From Kineosporiaceae bacterium (GTDB lineage: Bacteria; Actinomycetota; Actinomycetes; Actinomycetales; Kineosporiaceae): a stretch of DNA of 64,000 bases. Both the position numbers and the translations under genes were made by a program. The DNA is taken from the NCBI GenBank assembly GCA_016713225.1, contig JADJPO010000004.1:372001-436000 (forward strand), written 5' to 3'. Positions 17,480 through 25,910 of the stretch are shown here, piece after piece. The notes beneath the pieces are model-generated. The model did no database searches. It was not told the DNA's origin and worked only from the letters and a program-made list of their open reading frames with translations. Each line of letters opens with the position of its first letter. The stretch's first letter is position 1.

Positions 17480-17485
17480 TAGCCT
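17480..17485 (+). promoter_or_regulatory. -10 box (TAGCCT) of zincin gene
   Basis: TAGCCT is followed by GGCCAG and then GTG 17492. The 6-nt spacing and lack of a Shine-Dalgarno point to leaderless translation. Confidence 0.55.
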
Positions 17486-17491
17486 GGCCAG

Positions 17492-17932
17492 GTGTCCACA
17501 CCCTCCCCCCGGCCCGGGACTCCCGCCCGTCGACGCGACCGTCACGGCCGGGGTCCGAGAGGGCCGGTGATCCCCCGCACGGTGCCCGCGTGGAAGAGCC
17601 GCTCGGACCGGTTCGACGCCACCGTGCTGGATGCGGTCGAGCGGTTGGAGCAGACCTGGCCGGCCGAGGTCGACGGCATCGAGTTCGCCGTCGAGGACGT
17701 CCCGCCGTCCGACCCGGCTCCCTGGGAACACGGAGCGGTGCCGTTGGGACGGTCCTTCCCCGCTCACGGCGATCTGCCGCACCGGGTGGTGATCTACCGG
17801 CGACCGGTGGAGTCGCGGGTGGGCGACGGTACCGAGTTGCCCGCCCTGGTGCACGACGTGGTGGTCGAGCAGGTCGCCCACCTGTTGGGCCGGCGCCCGG
17901 AGGAGATCGACCCGCGCTACGGCACCGGTTGA
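17492..17932 (+). CDS. Zincin-like metallopeptidase family protein (Rv3259 type)
   Basis: A 146-residue member of the small actinobacterial metallopeptidase family found between DUF3499 and whiB2. After a basic N-terminus, the conserved core contains FDATVLDAVERLEQTWPAEV, VEDVPPSD, VVIYRRPVE and the C-terminal helix LVHDVVVEQVAHLLGRRPEE. The helix keeps a His-x-x-x-x-Glu-x-x-x-His spacing and not a canonical HExxH, so peptidase activity is uncertain. The family name comes from fold similarity. Divergent from DUF3499. GTG 17492 is positioned for a leaderless mRNA. Confidence 0.8.
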   Translation: MSTPSPRPGTPARRRDRHGRGPRGPVIPRTVPAWKSRSDRFDATVLDAVERLEQTWPAEVDGIEFAVEDVPPSDPAPWEHGAVPLGRSFPAHGDLPHRVVIYRRPVESRVGDGTELPALVHDVVVEQVAHLLGRRPEEIDPRYGTG

Positions 17933-17948
17933 CCGGGCCCGAACCGGA

Positions 17949-19568
17949 TCAGCTCACGCCGACGCCGGGGTCGTGCACCACGACGGGGGGCGATACCGGG
18001 GCCGTCGGACCGGGACGCACCGGAACCACCGAGATCATGGGACCGGCAGCATCCGCCGCCGTCAGCACCATCGCCGCGTGGATCGACCCGCTACCGGCGC
18101 TGGGTACCGAACGCAGCAGCACCGCGGTGGCCGTCGCGCTGATCGGCACATCGACCTGACGCCCCGCCTCGATGCTGACGAGGCGCTCCGCTCCGGCCAC
18201 ACCGGCCGCGCTCACCTCGCTGACCCCGACCTCGGCGGCGCTGCCCTGCCCCGGGCTCGCGGAGGAGGCGGCGACGTCGGCGCCCGCCGTCGAGCGCTCT
18301 GCGGTGGTGAGCACCAACCGGGAGCCCACCCCCGTCGGGGGCGTCGCGAGGATCACCGTGCCGCGCAGCGGTGACGTGGCGGCCGCCCAGGCCAGATCGC
18401 TCGGCGGCACGGTCTTGCCCACAGCGGCCGCGGTACCCGCCAGCTCACCACCGGCCAGAGTGCGGGTGAGCAGAGCACCGGCCACCACCGGCTCGTCGGC
18501 CTCGACCACTGCGGTGTAGTGCCCGGCCGGCAGCGCCGCCGAGACCTGCAGCGGGACGTCGCGCACACCCCCCGCGGGAACGGTCACCACCGCGCCGGGA
18601 ACGGTTACCGGCCCGGCCGCGCCGATCAGGTGGACCCGCGCCACGGCCTCGGCGTCACCGGGTGCCACGACCCGGACGGCGGTGCGCCCCGGAGCGGCCA
18701 GATCGAGCCCGGGGATCACCTGACTGCGCGCGGCCGGGGCCGCGGGGACGATTCCGTCGACCCCACCAGGGGTGAAGCCGGCCAGTCGCTGATGGTGCAG
18801 GGTCGCGACCACCCGACCGGTGCGCACCAGGACCTCGACCGCGAGCTGCCCGGCGTCCGGGGCGAGGGCGTCGACGAACAGCACCGTCTGGTGGTGGGCC
18901 GCCACGACGACGCCTTCGCCGGCAGGGGCTTTCACGATGCCCTGTGGGCCGTGCACGAACACGTCGAGCAGGGCAGTACTCGGCGTCGGGTTGATCAGCA
19001 CCAGCCGGGTGCGCTCGCCGGGCCCGGTGCCACCGCCGACCAACCAGGCGTGGTTGGTGGCCGCCGAGCAGCCCGCGGCGGACAGTCCCCGCAGATCGCC
19101 CGAGGCAGCCAGTGTGGTCTGCAGCGCTGCGGCCGGCACGGCGCGTCCGGCCCCGGCGGTCCGGGCGTCGAGCCGCACCGCACCCGCAGCGGACCGGGGC
19201 AGCCGTGCCTGCGCCAGATCGCCGGCCAGGGTCAGGGGCGTCGATCCCCCGGACCCCCCGGACGGCGCAGACGCCGCAGACGCCACGGTCGCGCCGGCCA
19301 GACTCGCCGAGCCGCCGGCACCGGTGAGCGCGACCGCGCTGATCGTCACCGGGCCTTGGGGGGCGACGACGCTGCCACCGGCGGGGGCGAGCAAGGTCTC
19401 GGGGCCAGGGCACACCAGCGTGGGGGTGGCCGACGACAACGACAGCGTGACGGGGCGAACAGCCGTCGGCATCGGCGTGCCGTAGGCCTGAGCAGCCAGG
19501 CTCAGCCCCACCGCGGCGGCACCCGTCACCACGAGAGCCAGCGCGCCACGCAGTCGCGCCGCCTTCAT
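17949..19568 (-). CDS. DUF5719 family secreted protein
   Basis: A 539-residue protein. The N-terminus MKAARLRGALALVVTGAAAV is a signal peptide or anchor, followed by an all-beta, Ala/Gly/Val-rich extracytoplasmic region. That region holds repeated immunoglobulin-like stretches such as RTRLVLINPTPSTALLDVFVHG and VRVVAPGDAEAVARVHLIGA. DUF5719 genes lie between the WhiB2-adjacent GT2 gene and the zincin gene in many actinomycetes. Here the GT2 stop lies 105 bp upstream, so the two are probably cotranscribed. An envelope role linked to the glycosyltransferase is inferred from the pairing only. Confidence 0.82.
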   Translation of the reverse strand: MKAARLRGALALVVTGAAAVGLSLAAQAYGTPMPTAVRPVTLSLSSATPTLVCPGPETLLAPAGGSVVAPQGPVTISAVALTGAGGSASLAGATVASAASAPSGGSGGSTPLTLAGDLAQARLPRSAAGAVRLDARTAGAGRAVPAAALQTTLAASGDLRGLSAAGCSAATNHAWLVGGGTGPGERTRLVLINPTPSTALLDVFVHGPQGIVKAPAGEGVVVAAHHQTVLFVDALAPDAGQLAVEVLVRTGRVVATLHHQRLAGFTPGGVDGIVPAAPAARSQVIPGLDLAAPGRTAVRVVAPGDAEAVARVHLIGAAGPVTVPGAVVTVPAGGVRDVPLQVSAALPAGHYTAVVEADEPVVAGALLTRTLAGGELAGTAAAVGKTVPPSDLAWAAATSPLRGTVILATPPTGVGSRLVLTTAERSTAGADVAASSASPGQGSAAEVGVSEVSAAGVAGAERLVSIEAGRQVDVPISATATAVLLRSVPSAGSGSIHAAMVLTAADAAGPMISVVPVRPGPTAPVSPPVVVHDPGVGVS

Positions 19569-19673
19569 ACCGGCGACCCCTCGGCCGTGGCCTCGGTCGA
19601 AGCGTCACCGGACACGTCGGCGTCGGCCACGTCGGCATCGGCCACGTCGACGGCATCGGCCACCTCGGTGAGG

Positions 19674-22600
19674 TCAGCAAGCAACGTCGGGCATGACGTC
19701 GGGCATGACGTCGGGCAGGACGTCGGGCAGCTCACCCTCTTCGGGGTGATCGAGGTCGAAGACCCTGGGCGCGGGACGGATCTCGGTCTCCTGCGTGGTC
19801 TCACGAGCCACCGGGTGGGTCGGGCGGGGTGCGGGAGGCGGCGCGATCCGGCTGCGGACCCTGGGCAGGGGCAGCGCCAGCAACAGGGCGAGCAACGCCG
19901 TCACCCACCGGGCGCCGTCGACCCAGCGGCTCGCCGTCCAAGGGCTCGGCCCGACGTGACCCAGCTGGAGCCGACCGGCGTGGGCGGGCAGCACGAACGC
20001 CTGTGCCCAGCCGTTCGTGCCCGCCGTCTGGGCCACCAGCGCAACACCGTCGTAGCGCGCCTGCCACCCCGGATCGGCGGCCTCGGCGAGCACCACCCGC
20101 CGCCCGGCAGCACCTTGGGGCACGTCGGCCTCGACGCTGACGCCGTCCCTCGCCGTGGGCAGGACAGCGCGCACCACGCCGTCGGGGTCGATCACGCGCA
20201 CCCGGTAGGTGCGGGCACTGGCCCGCTCGGTGGGCGCCGGGTCGACGCGCCACATCGCGCGGCCGGCCCCGGCGTTGACGCGCACCAGGCCCGGGGCGCC
20301 GTCCAGGGCGCGTTCGGCGGTCTCGTCGAGCGGTTCGAGCAAGGCCACGCTGCCCACCCCGAGGCCGGCGAGGGCGCTGCGCTGGTCGCGGCCTGCCGGG
20401 GAGAGCAGGCCCGAGATCACCGGCAGGACGACCGCGTCGTCCCGCTGGGCCGCGGCACCGGAGAAGCCGGCGAGCCGGCGGTCGGCGGAGTCCTCACCCC
20501 AGCGCTGCACGCTCCCGCGGGACAGCGACCATCGGATCCGTTCGCCGTCGACGGCGAGCACCAGGGCGCGGGTCGCCCCCGGCCCATCGCCCTCGGCGGC
20601 CGCCACGGCCGGGAGCAGGGCGGTCCGGCTGCGGTGCACCGCGAGGGCATCGGCGGAGGCGAACACGGCCAACGCCGTCAGCGACGGAACCGCCAGGAGT
20701 ACCAACACCGGGCTCAGCAGACGGCGACGCCAGGGGCCGGTGCGGCGCATCCGGCGCCCCACCTGGGGCAGCACCGCGACCACGGCGATCGCGACCCCGA
20801 GCAGGGCCACCGACAGCGCCGGCCCGGACCACACCCGAGACCCGGCCACCAGGATCCGTTCGCCCACCAGGGCAGCCGCCAGACCGGTCAGCGCGATCAA
20901 CCAGCCGAACACCGCGACCCGGCCGGCACCACCCCGCCGGAACAGGGCAGCCGCGGCCAGCACGATGACCGGCACGGCCAGCGCGATCGCCACGGCCACG
21001 GCGCCCACGACGATCAGGGGTAGGTCACCGACCACCGGGGGCAGCGGCTGTCCGACAGCCTGCGACAGGTACGCACCGCCGAGGCGCTCGGCCAGCGGCC
21101 CACCCAGGCTGAACAGCTGCTTGGGCGATCCGGGCAGGAACATCAGGTGCCACCACGGCGAGGACGGCGCCGCCGACCAGGGCGCGTCGCCGGCCAGTAA
21201 CAGGCCGGGACGCCGCGCCACGGCCGCCCACCAGGGCAGCAGCACCACGGCCGGGATCAGCACGGTGAGCACCACCGGCAGCAGGCGGCGGGCGCCGAAC
21301 ACCACGGCCGCCGTGCCCGCGGCGACCAGGACGAGCACGGACAGCGGGACGGCCGTGGCCGGCGCCGCAGCGATCAGGGCAGTCATCAGGGCCCCGGCTG
21401 CAGCGGCTGCGGCGGGCGAGCCCGCGGTCAGGGTGCGCCAACAGGCCAGGGCGAACACCGGCAGCAGCAGGTGCACCAGGACGGCCGTGGGGCGGCCGGT
21501 GGCGACGGCCGCCAACAGCGGTGGGGCGGCCGACCAGATCAGCGCCGTGATCAGGCGCGTCGGGCGCGAGCGGGTCAGCGAGGCCGTCACGGCGTAGGCG
21601 ACCGCGGCAGCCACGGCCGGGCCCGCCACCAGCAGCACCGTCACCAGACGGTCGGGAGTGCCGAACGGCAGGGCCAGCACGGCGAACAGCGATGTGGCGG
21701 GATCCGCGATGGCGCTCGCACCCAGACCGACCGGGCGCCAGGTCGGGCCGGCCTCGCGCCACACCCCGGCGATCCCGTCCGGCATCGGGCGCAGATGGAC
21801 CCCGGTGACGGCCCCCGCGCCGGTGATCAGGTGACGGCCCGCGACCAGCCCCGCGACCAGGGCCGGCAGGCTCGCCAGCAGGCCCGGGACCGCCCGACGC
21901 AGCCGTGACGGCCCGGGCTCCGGCGGGGCGTCGCGCCAGCGAGCCGAGGGCCGGATCCACGACGTGATCTCGTCGCGGCGCTGCCTGGCCAACAGCCGGA
22001 CAGACGCCCCCAGCGTGCGCACGGCCCCGGCGGGAACGGTTCGTGCCGAACGGATCCGGCGGCGAGCCCCGATCCAGCGGGCGGGCCGGGTCAGCACCTC
22101 GGACGTGGTGATCAGTTCGTCGAGACTCTCGGAGGGCTGCTTCAACACCAGCCGGACGACGGCCCGCGCCGGCCCGGCGAGCAGGGTCCAGACCAGGGCG
22201 ACCGGCACCAGCCACCACCGGGTCCAGGCCAGGCGCAGCAGCAGGGCGTCGCGTCGATCGTCGCGGTAGCTCGCGCGAGGGGCGGTGGACGCCGCGGCGA
22301 CCACGGCGCCGGGCACCACGACCACGCGGTGGCCGCGCAGGTGAACCCGACGGCAGAACTCCAGGTCGTCCCGGGCCCCGACGAGCGCCCGGTCCGGGCC
22401 ACCCAGGTCGGTCCAGACGTCACGTCGCACCAGCATCCCCGCGGTGCGCACCGCCAGGACGTCACTGCGCAGGTCGTGTTGCCCCTGGTCGAGTTCACCG
22501 CGGTCGAGTCCGGTGATCACCGCACCCCAGCGGGACGTGGTGACGCCGACGTCGCGCAGCCGCTGGTCGTCGTCCCACTCGACCTGTTTGCAGCCGGCGA

Positions 22601-23105
22601 CCGCCACGGACGGCGCGGTCTCGACGGCGGCGAGTAGTCGCTGCAGGGCGTGAGGAGCCGGGGCGGCATCCGAGCGCACCAGCCACAGCCACTGCCCCCG
22701 GGCGTCGGCGGCTCCGTCGAGTTCGCCCCCGGGCCGGCCGCTCGCAGAGGGTTCGGACGTCGCCTCGTCGGCCTCCTCCGGGCGGTCGAAGCGCAACGCC
22801 GCGGCCACCTGATCACGCAGGCCGCCGCGCGAGACTCGATCCCCGGCCGGGGTCTCGGCGATCGGGATCGATCGGCTGGTGAGCAGTTCGGCGGCCTCGC
22901 GTGCCTCGACCGCGGGCAGCGCGGCGTCCAGAACGGCCACCACGGCGTCCGGCATCCGGGTCTGTTGGGCGAGGGCGTCGAGAACTCGCGTGAGTCCCGC
23001 CGAGCCGGTCACCGACAGAATCGCTACAACGCGTGCTTGACCCCACACGCTCCGCGACGAACGCCGACCGACGGACACCGCTCCCGCCGCGGTGTCGATG
23101 GCCAT
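19674..23105 (-). CDS. Giant membrane-anchored family 2 glycosyltransferase
   Basis: A 1143-residue protein. The N-terminal third is a GT2-type domain: VVAILSVTGSAGLTRVLDAL, then QWLWLVRSDAAPAPHALQRL and LVGARDDLEFCRRVHLRGH, where the acidic motif positions of a GT-A fold lie. The rest has many membrane segments from about residue 420 to 820, then an extracytoplasmic beta domain and a final membrane helix near residue 1085. Such proteins sit next to whiB2 and DUF5719 in actinomycetes. The substrate is unknown; an envelope polysaccharide is likely. The C-terminus ends in tandem PDVMPDV repeats encoded by a 12-bp DNA repeat. ATG 23105 follows the whiB gene stop by 8 nt. Confidence 0.85.
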   Translation of the reverse strand: MAIDTAAGAVSVGRRSSRSVWGQARVVAILSVTGSAGLTRVLDALAQQTRMPDAVVAVLDAALPAVEAREAAELLTSRSIPIAETPAGDRVSRGGLRDQVAAALRFDRPEEADEATSEPSASGRPGGELDGAADARGQWLWLVRSDAAPAPHALQRLLAAVETAPSVAVAGCKQVEWDDDQRLRDVGVTTSRWGAVITGLDRGELDQGQHDLRSDVLAVRTAGMLVRRDVWTDLGGPDRALVGARDDLEFCRRVHLRGHRVVVVPGAVVAAASTAPRASYRDDRRDALLLRLAWTRWWLVPVALVWTLLAGPARAVVRLVLKQPSESLDELITTSEVLTRPARWIGARRRIRSARTVPAGAVRTLGASVRLLARQRRDEITSWIRPSARWRDAPPEPGPSRLRRAVPGLLASLPALVAGLVAGRHLITGAGAVTGVHLRPMPDGIAGVWREAGPTWRPVGLGASAIADPATSLFAVLALPFGTPDRLVTVLLVAGPAVAAAVAYAVTASLTRSRPTRLITALIWSAAPPLLAAVATGRPTAVLVHLLLPVFALACWRTLTAGSPAAAAAAGALMTALIAAAPATAVPLSVLVLVAAGTAAVVFGARRLLPVVLTVLIPAVVLLPWWAAVARRPGLLLAGDAPWSAAPSSPWWHLMFLPGSPKQLFSLGGPLAERLGGAYLSQAVGQPLPPVVGDLPLIVVGAVAVAIALAVPVIVLAAAALFRRGGAGRVAVFGWLIALTGLAAALVGERILVAGSRVWSGPALSVALLGVAIAVVAVLPQVGRRMRRTGPWRRRLLSPVLVLLAVPSLTALAVFASADALAVHRSRTALLPAVAAAEGDGPGATRALVLAVDGERIRWSLSRGSVQRWGEDSADRRLAGFSGAAAQRDDAVVLPVISGLLSPAGRDQRSALAGLGVGSVALLEPLDETAERALDGAPGLVRVNAGAGRAMWRVDPAPTERASARTYRVRVIDPDGVVRAVLPTARDGVSVEADVPQGAAGRRVVLAEAADPGWQARYDGVALVAQTAGTNGWAQAFVLPAHAGRLQLGHVGPSPWTASRWVDGARWVTALLALLLALPLPRVRSRIAPPPAPRPTHPVARETTQETEIRPAPRVFDLDHPEEGELPDVLPDVMPDVMPDVAC
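19684..19730. repeat. 12-bp tandem repeat in the GT2 C-terminus
   Basis: ACGTCGGGCATG and variants occur nearly four times in a row and encode the repeated Pro-Asp-Val tail on the minus strand. A second, looser GTCGGC-type repeat follows in the noncoding gap at about 19613-19665. Copy number is likely to vary between strains. Confidence 0.8.
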
Positions 23106-23113
23106 CGTGACGA

Positions 23114-23431
23114 TCAGACCGCGCGCTTCTTGACCCGGCGGCGTTCACGCTCGGACAAGCCGCCCCAGATACCGAAGCGTTCATCGTTGGCCAGCGCGTA
23201 CTCGAGGCACTCCGGTCTGACCTCGCAGGACAGGCAGACACGCTTGGCTTCGCGCGTGGACCCCCCCTTCTCGGGGAAGAACGCCTCGGGGTCGGTTTGG
23301 GCGCACAGCGCCCGTTCCTGCCACTCCAGCTCCGGAGGGAACGCTGCCTGCGCGTTGTGATCCACCCCGTGACCGAACGGCAGAGCCGGCTCGGAGGCGA
23401 TCTGGAGAGTGATCGCCATCGGCTCGTGCAC
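23114..23431 (-). CDS. whiB2: WhiB-family [4Fe-4S] transcription factor, WhiB2/WhmD type
   Basis: A 105-residue protein. Cys43, Cys66, Cys69 and Cys75 are the four Fe-S ligands (ALCAQTDPEAFFPEKGGS; RVCLSCEVRPECLEYAL), followed by the turn GIWGGLSERERRR and a basic tail. The block is nearly identical to mycobacterial WhiB2, which controls septation with WhiA-type partners. I chose GTG 23431 because GAGGAGG lies about 7 nt upstream; ATG 23419 is the alternative and would remove four residues. It leads into the GT2 and DUF5719 genes, which may therefore belong to one transcript. Confidence 0.96.
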   Translation of the reverse strand: MHEPMAITLQIASEPALPFGHGVDHNAQAAFPPELEWQERALCAQTDPEAFFPEKGGSTREAKRVCLSCEVRPECLEYALANDERFGIWGGLSERERRRVKKRAV

Positions 23432-23784
23432 CTGGTGCCCTCCTCGACCCTCGGGTACCAGCCGGCCTCCCGCTGACCGGCTGGCATCCCGTGTATGTGC
23501 CCGAATTCGCATGTTACTCAACTAATGCACCTGGACACGTTCAGTTGCCGCGGCCGGATGACACTGAGGGAATTACACGCGTGTCGTACCCATGACGTCA
23601 AGCCGCTTGGTGGTACTCGGGCAAAGAGATGACTTCACGCCTCGGCCATGTTCGGGCGTGTTCGGGCGTGTCGCTCGTGCCACCGAGAGCCGGCAACCCC
23701 CGCTGATCAGCAACGATCCCCCCGGACCGTCGCGGCGCCCGTGACCTTCGCCACGGGCGCCGCGATCCCCCTGTCACCGACGGC
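23432..23784. other. 353-bp intergenic region upstream of whiB2
   Basis: Between the DUF2339 stop and whiB2. It is less GC-rich near 23510-23640 (for example CATGTTACTCAACTAATGC), which probably marks the whiB2 promoter and a sizeable 5' leader. A short direct repeat GTTCGGGCGT occurs at about 23650-23670. I found no open frame with coding character and no RNA motif I can name. Confidence 0.6.
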
Positions 23785-25812
23785 TCACCCGGCCGCCGGA
23801 GCCTCACCGACGAGGCCGGGGCGCGATCGGGTGCGCTCCAGGACCTCGGCCACGGCCCGGGCGTACCGGGTACCAGCGCCCAGCAGCACCACACCGGCGA
23901 CCATGAACGTGGCCGCCCGGGTGAAGCCGCTCAGGGCCGACAGGTCGAAGAACACCAACTTGGCGGTGGCGGCCGCGAGCACCGTCAGACCCGAGGCCAT
24001 CGACGCCTGCACCACCGCGGGGCGACTCAGACCGAGCAGCAGGATCGCGCTGCCGGCGACCACCCAGGCCGTGGTGGCCAGGAAGTGCCCCACGTGGAAG
24101 CCCCGGCCCCACACCGCGATCGGGGCGGCGACACAGATCATGGTGAGCGCGTACAGACCGACCAGGACGGCGAGCCCGGCCACCGGGGCGGGGGCGAGCT
24201 GCAGCGCCCGGGTCCGGGCCGCGGTCGCCACCAGCAGGCAGACCAGGGCCAGCAGCAGCACCCCGGCCACCACCGCCCCGACGCCGAGAACGGACCGGTC
24301 GTAGTTCCGGTCGGCCAGCTCGGACGGCGGCAGCACGCTCAGCACCTGCCCCAGACCGATCACGGCGAAACCGGCCGTCACCAGCAGCATCACCCGGGAG
24401 GCGGCGCGCAGACAGATGGCCGCGCCCACCACGGCGATCATCAGGACGGGGGCGGCATCGAGCACCACATCGTCGGTCGGGACGGCGATCGCCGCCTGCA
24501 GCAACGAGATCGCACCGACGGTGGTGATCACGGCATCGACCGGGGCACCAGCGGCGCGGCGCCAGTAGGAGACCGGCCAGAAGGCTGCCGCCACGGCGAG
24601 CGGTACCACCCCGGCGTGGGCCGGACCGTCGAGGAAGCCGGTCACGAGCACTGGCAGCGCGGCCAGGCCCACCGAGGCCGCGGTGGCCACCGGGTGCGCC
24701 CCGGTGCGAGCGGCCAGCACTCCGGCGGTCAGGCCGATCACGGCCACCAGGACGGCGGTGACCAGCACCGACCAGCGCAGCGGGACGCCGTCCGCCTCGA
24801 TCAGCGCGAGGGTCACGAGCGCGCATGCCACCGGGACGGTGCGCACCACGGTCAGCACGGACCAGCGCCGCAGCCGGTCGGTGGCGGCGCCACCGGCCTG
24901 CAGCAGCACCAGGAATCCCACCAGCTGCAGGTCCAGCAGAGCCGAGACCATCGACCCCGTCAGGGCCGCGGCGACCACGACGATCACCGCCAGGGCCTGC
25001 GACGTCCAGCGCAACGCCAACCACATGCCCCCGACGGTCACGATCCCGGCGAGCACCAGACCGATGGACGTCGGAACCCAGTGATAGCGAGTGGTCACCG
25101 CCACCACGTCCAGGAACGCCGCAGCCAAGCCTGTGGCGGCGAGCGCCACCCCGCCGACCCGACCGCCGGGCCGGTCGGCCACACGGGATCCTGCGGCCAC
25201 CAGAGCGGCCGCGAGCAGGGCGCCGCCGGCCACCCGAACCCAGGGCTGCAGCAGACCGGCCTGGGCGGCGAGCACGAGCATCATCACCACGCCGATGAGG
25301 GTCACTCCCACCCCGGCCAGGGCCAGCAGCCGGCTGATCAGGCCCTCACGTCCCCAGCCGAACCAGTCACCGCGTCGTGGCGCGGGAGTGCGATGGACGT
25401 CCGGGGTGCCGGGGGTGCCGGGGAGCGGGGGCGGGAGGTGGGGCGGGAGTGGGGGCGGGGTCGCCGCGCGACTCGGGAGCCGGGTGCCCGGCGCGGGCGG
25501 CGGAAGTGGCGCGTCGGGCGCGGCCGTCGCCGCCGGTCGGGGCGGAGGTGACGCCGGGCGATCGACGGCAGCAGGCGCGACGGGGCTGGCGGCGACGGGA
25601 CGGGGGGCGACGGGACGGGGAGCGACGGGACCGGAGGCGAAGGCACCGGGAGCCGCGAACGGCGAGGGGGCGACGGGCGAGGGCGCCGCGGAAGGCGCCG
25701 TGACGATGCCCCGCAGATCGACGGCCACCAGATCGAGCTGGCGGCTGAGCAGGGCGCAGTGTTCGGCCAACCGACCGAGCACGAGGGGGTCGATGCGAGG
25801 GGTGGTGTCCAT
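23785..25812 (-). CDS. DUF2339-like polytopic membrane protein
   Basis: A 675-residue protein. The N-terminal 40 residues (RIDPLVLGRLAEHCALLSRQL) are helical and cytoplasmic, followed by about 100 residues of Pro/Ala low-complexity linker. Some 18-20 hydrophobic segments then run to the C-terminus, beginning WFGWGREGLISRLLALAGVGV. The arrangement of a soluble helix, linker and many short membrane helices is that of DUF2339. ATG 25812 was preferred over 25839 because AAGGTG lies about 7 nt upstream. Function unknown. The Pro/Ala linker contains repeated APRPVA-type units encoded by imperfect DNA repeats. Confidence 0.75.
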   Translation of the reverse strand: MDTTPRIDPLVLGRLAEHCALLSRQLDLVAVDLRGIVTAPSAAPSPVAPSPFAAPGAFASGPVAPRPVAPRPVAASPVAPAAVDRPASPPPRPAATAAPDAPLPPPAPGTRLPSRAATPPPLPPHLPPPLPGTPGTPDVHRTPAPRRGDWFGWGREGLISRLLALAGVGVTLIGVVMMLVLAAQAGLLQPWVRVAGGALLAAALVAAGSRVADRPGGRVGGVALAATGLAAAFLDVVAVTTRYHWVPTSIGLVLAGIVTVGGMWLALRWTSQALAVIVVVAAALTGSMVSALLDLQLVGFLVLLQAGGAATDRLRRWSVLTVVRTVPVACALVTLALIEADGVPLRWSVLVTAVLVAVIGLTAGVLAARTGAHPVATAASVGLAALPVLVTGFLDGPAHAGVVPLAVAAAFWPVSYWRRAAGAPVDAVITTVGAISLLQAAIAVPTDDVVLDAAPVLMIAVVGAAICLRAASRVMLLVTAGFAVIGLGQVLSVLPPSELADRNYDRSVLGVGAVVAGVLLLALVCLLVATAARTRALQLAPAPVAGLAVLVGLYALTMICVAAPIAVWGRGFHVGHFLATTAWVVAGSAILLLGLSRPAVVQASMASGLTVLAAATAKLVFFDLSALSGFTRAATFMVAGVVLLGAGTRYARAVAEVLERTRSRPGLVGEAPAAG

Positions 25813-25910
25813 GACGATCACCTTGCGCCGCAGGGCCACCCGGCGGATGAGTAGGCCTACTCACGAGAGTTGGGGGTTGTCGCCCGGCACGCTCGCCCAA
25901 CAGCCACGAC

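Noticed and set aside
18519..21023. 834-residue plus-strand open frame antisense to DUF5719 and GT2
   Set aside because: Composition is Arg/Gly/His/Gln-rich shadow translation typical of the third-position complement of GC-rich genes. The opposite strand has clear domains and membrane segments.
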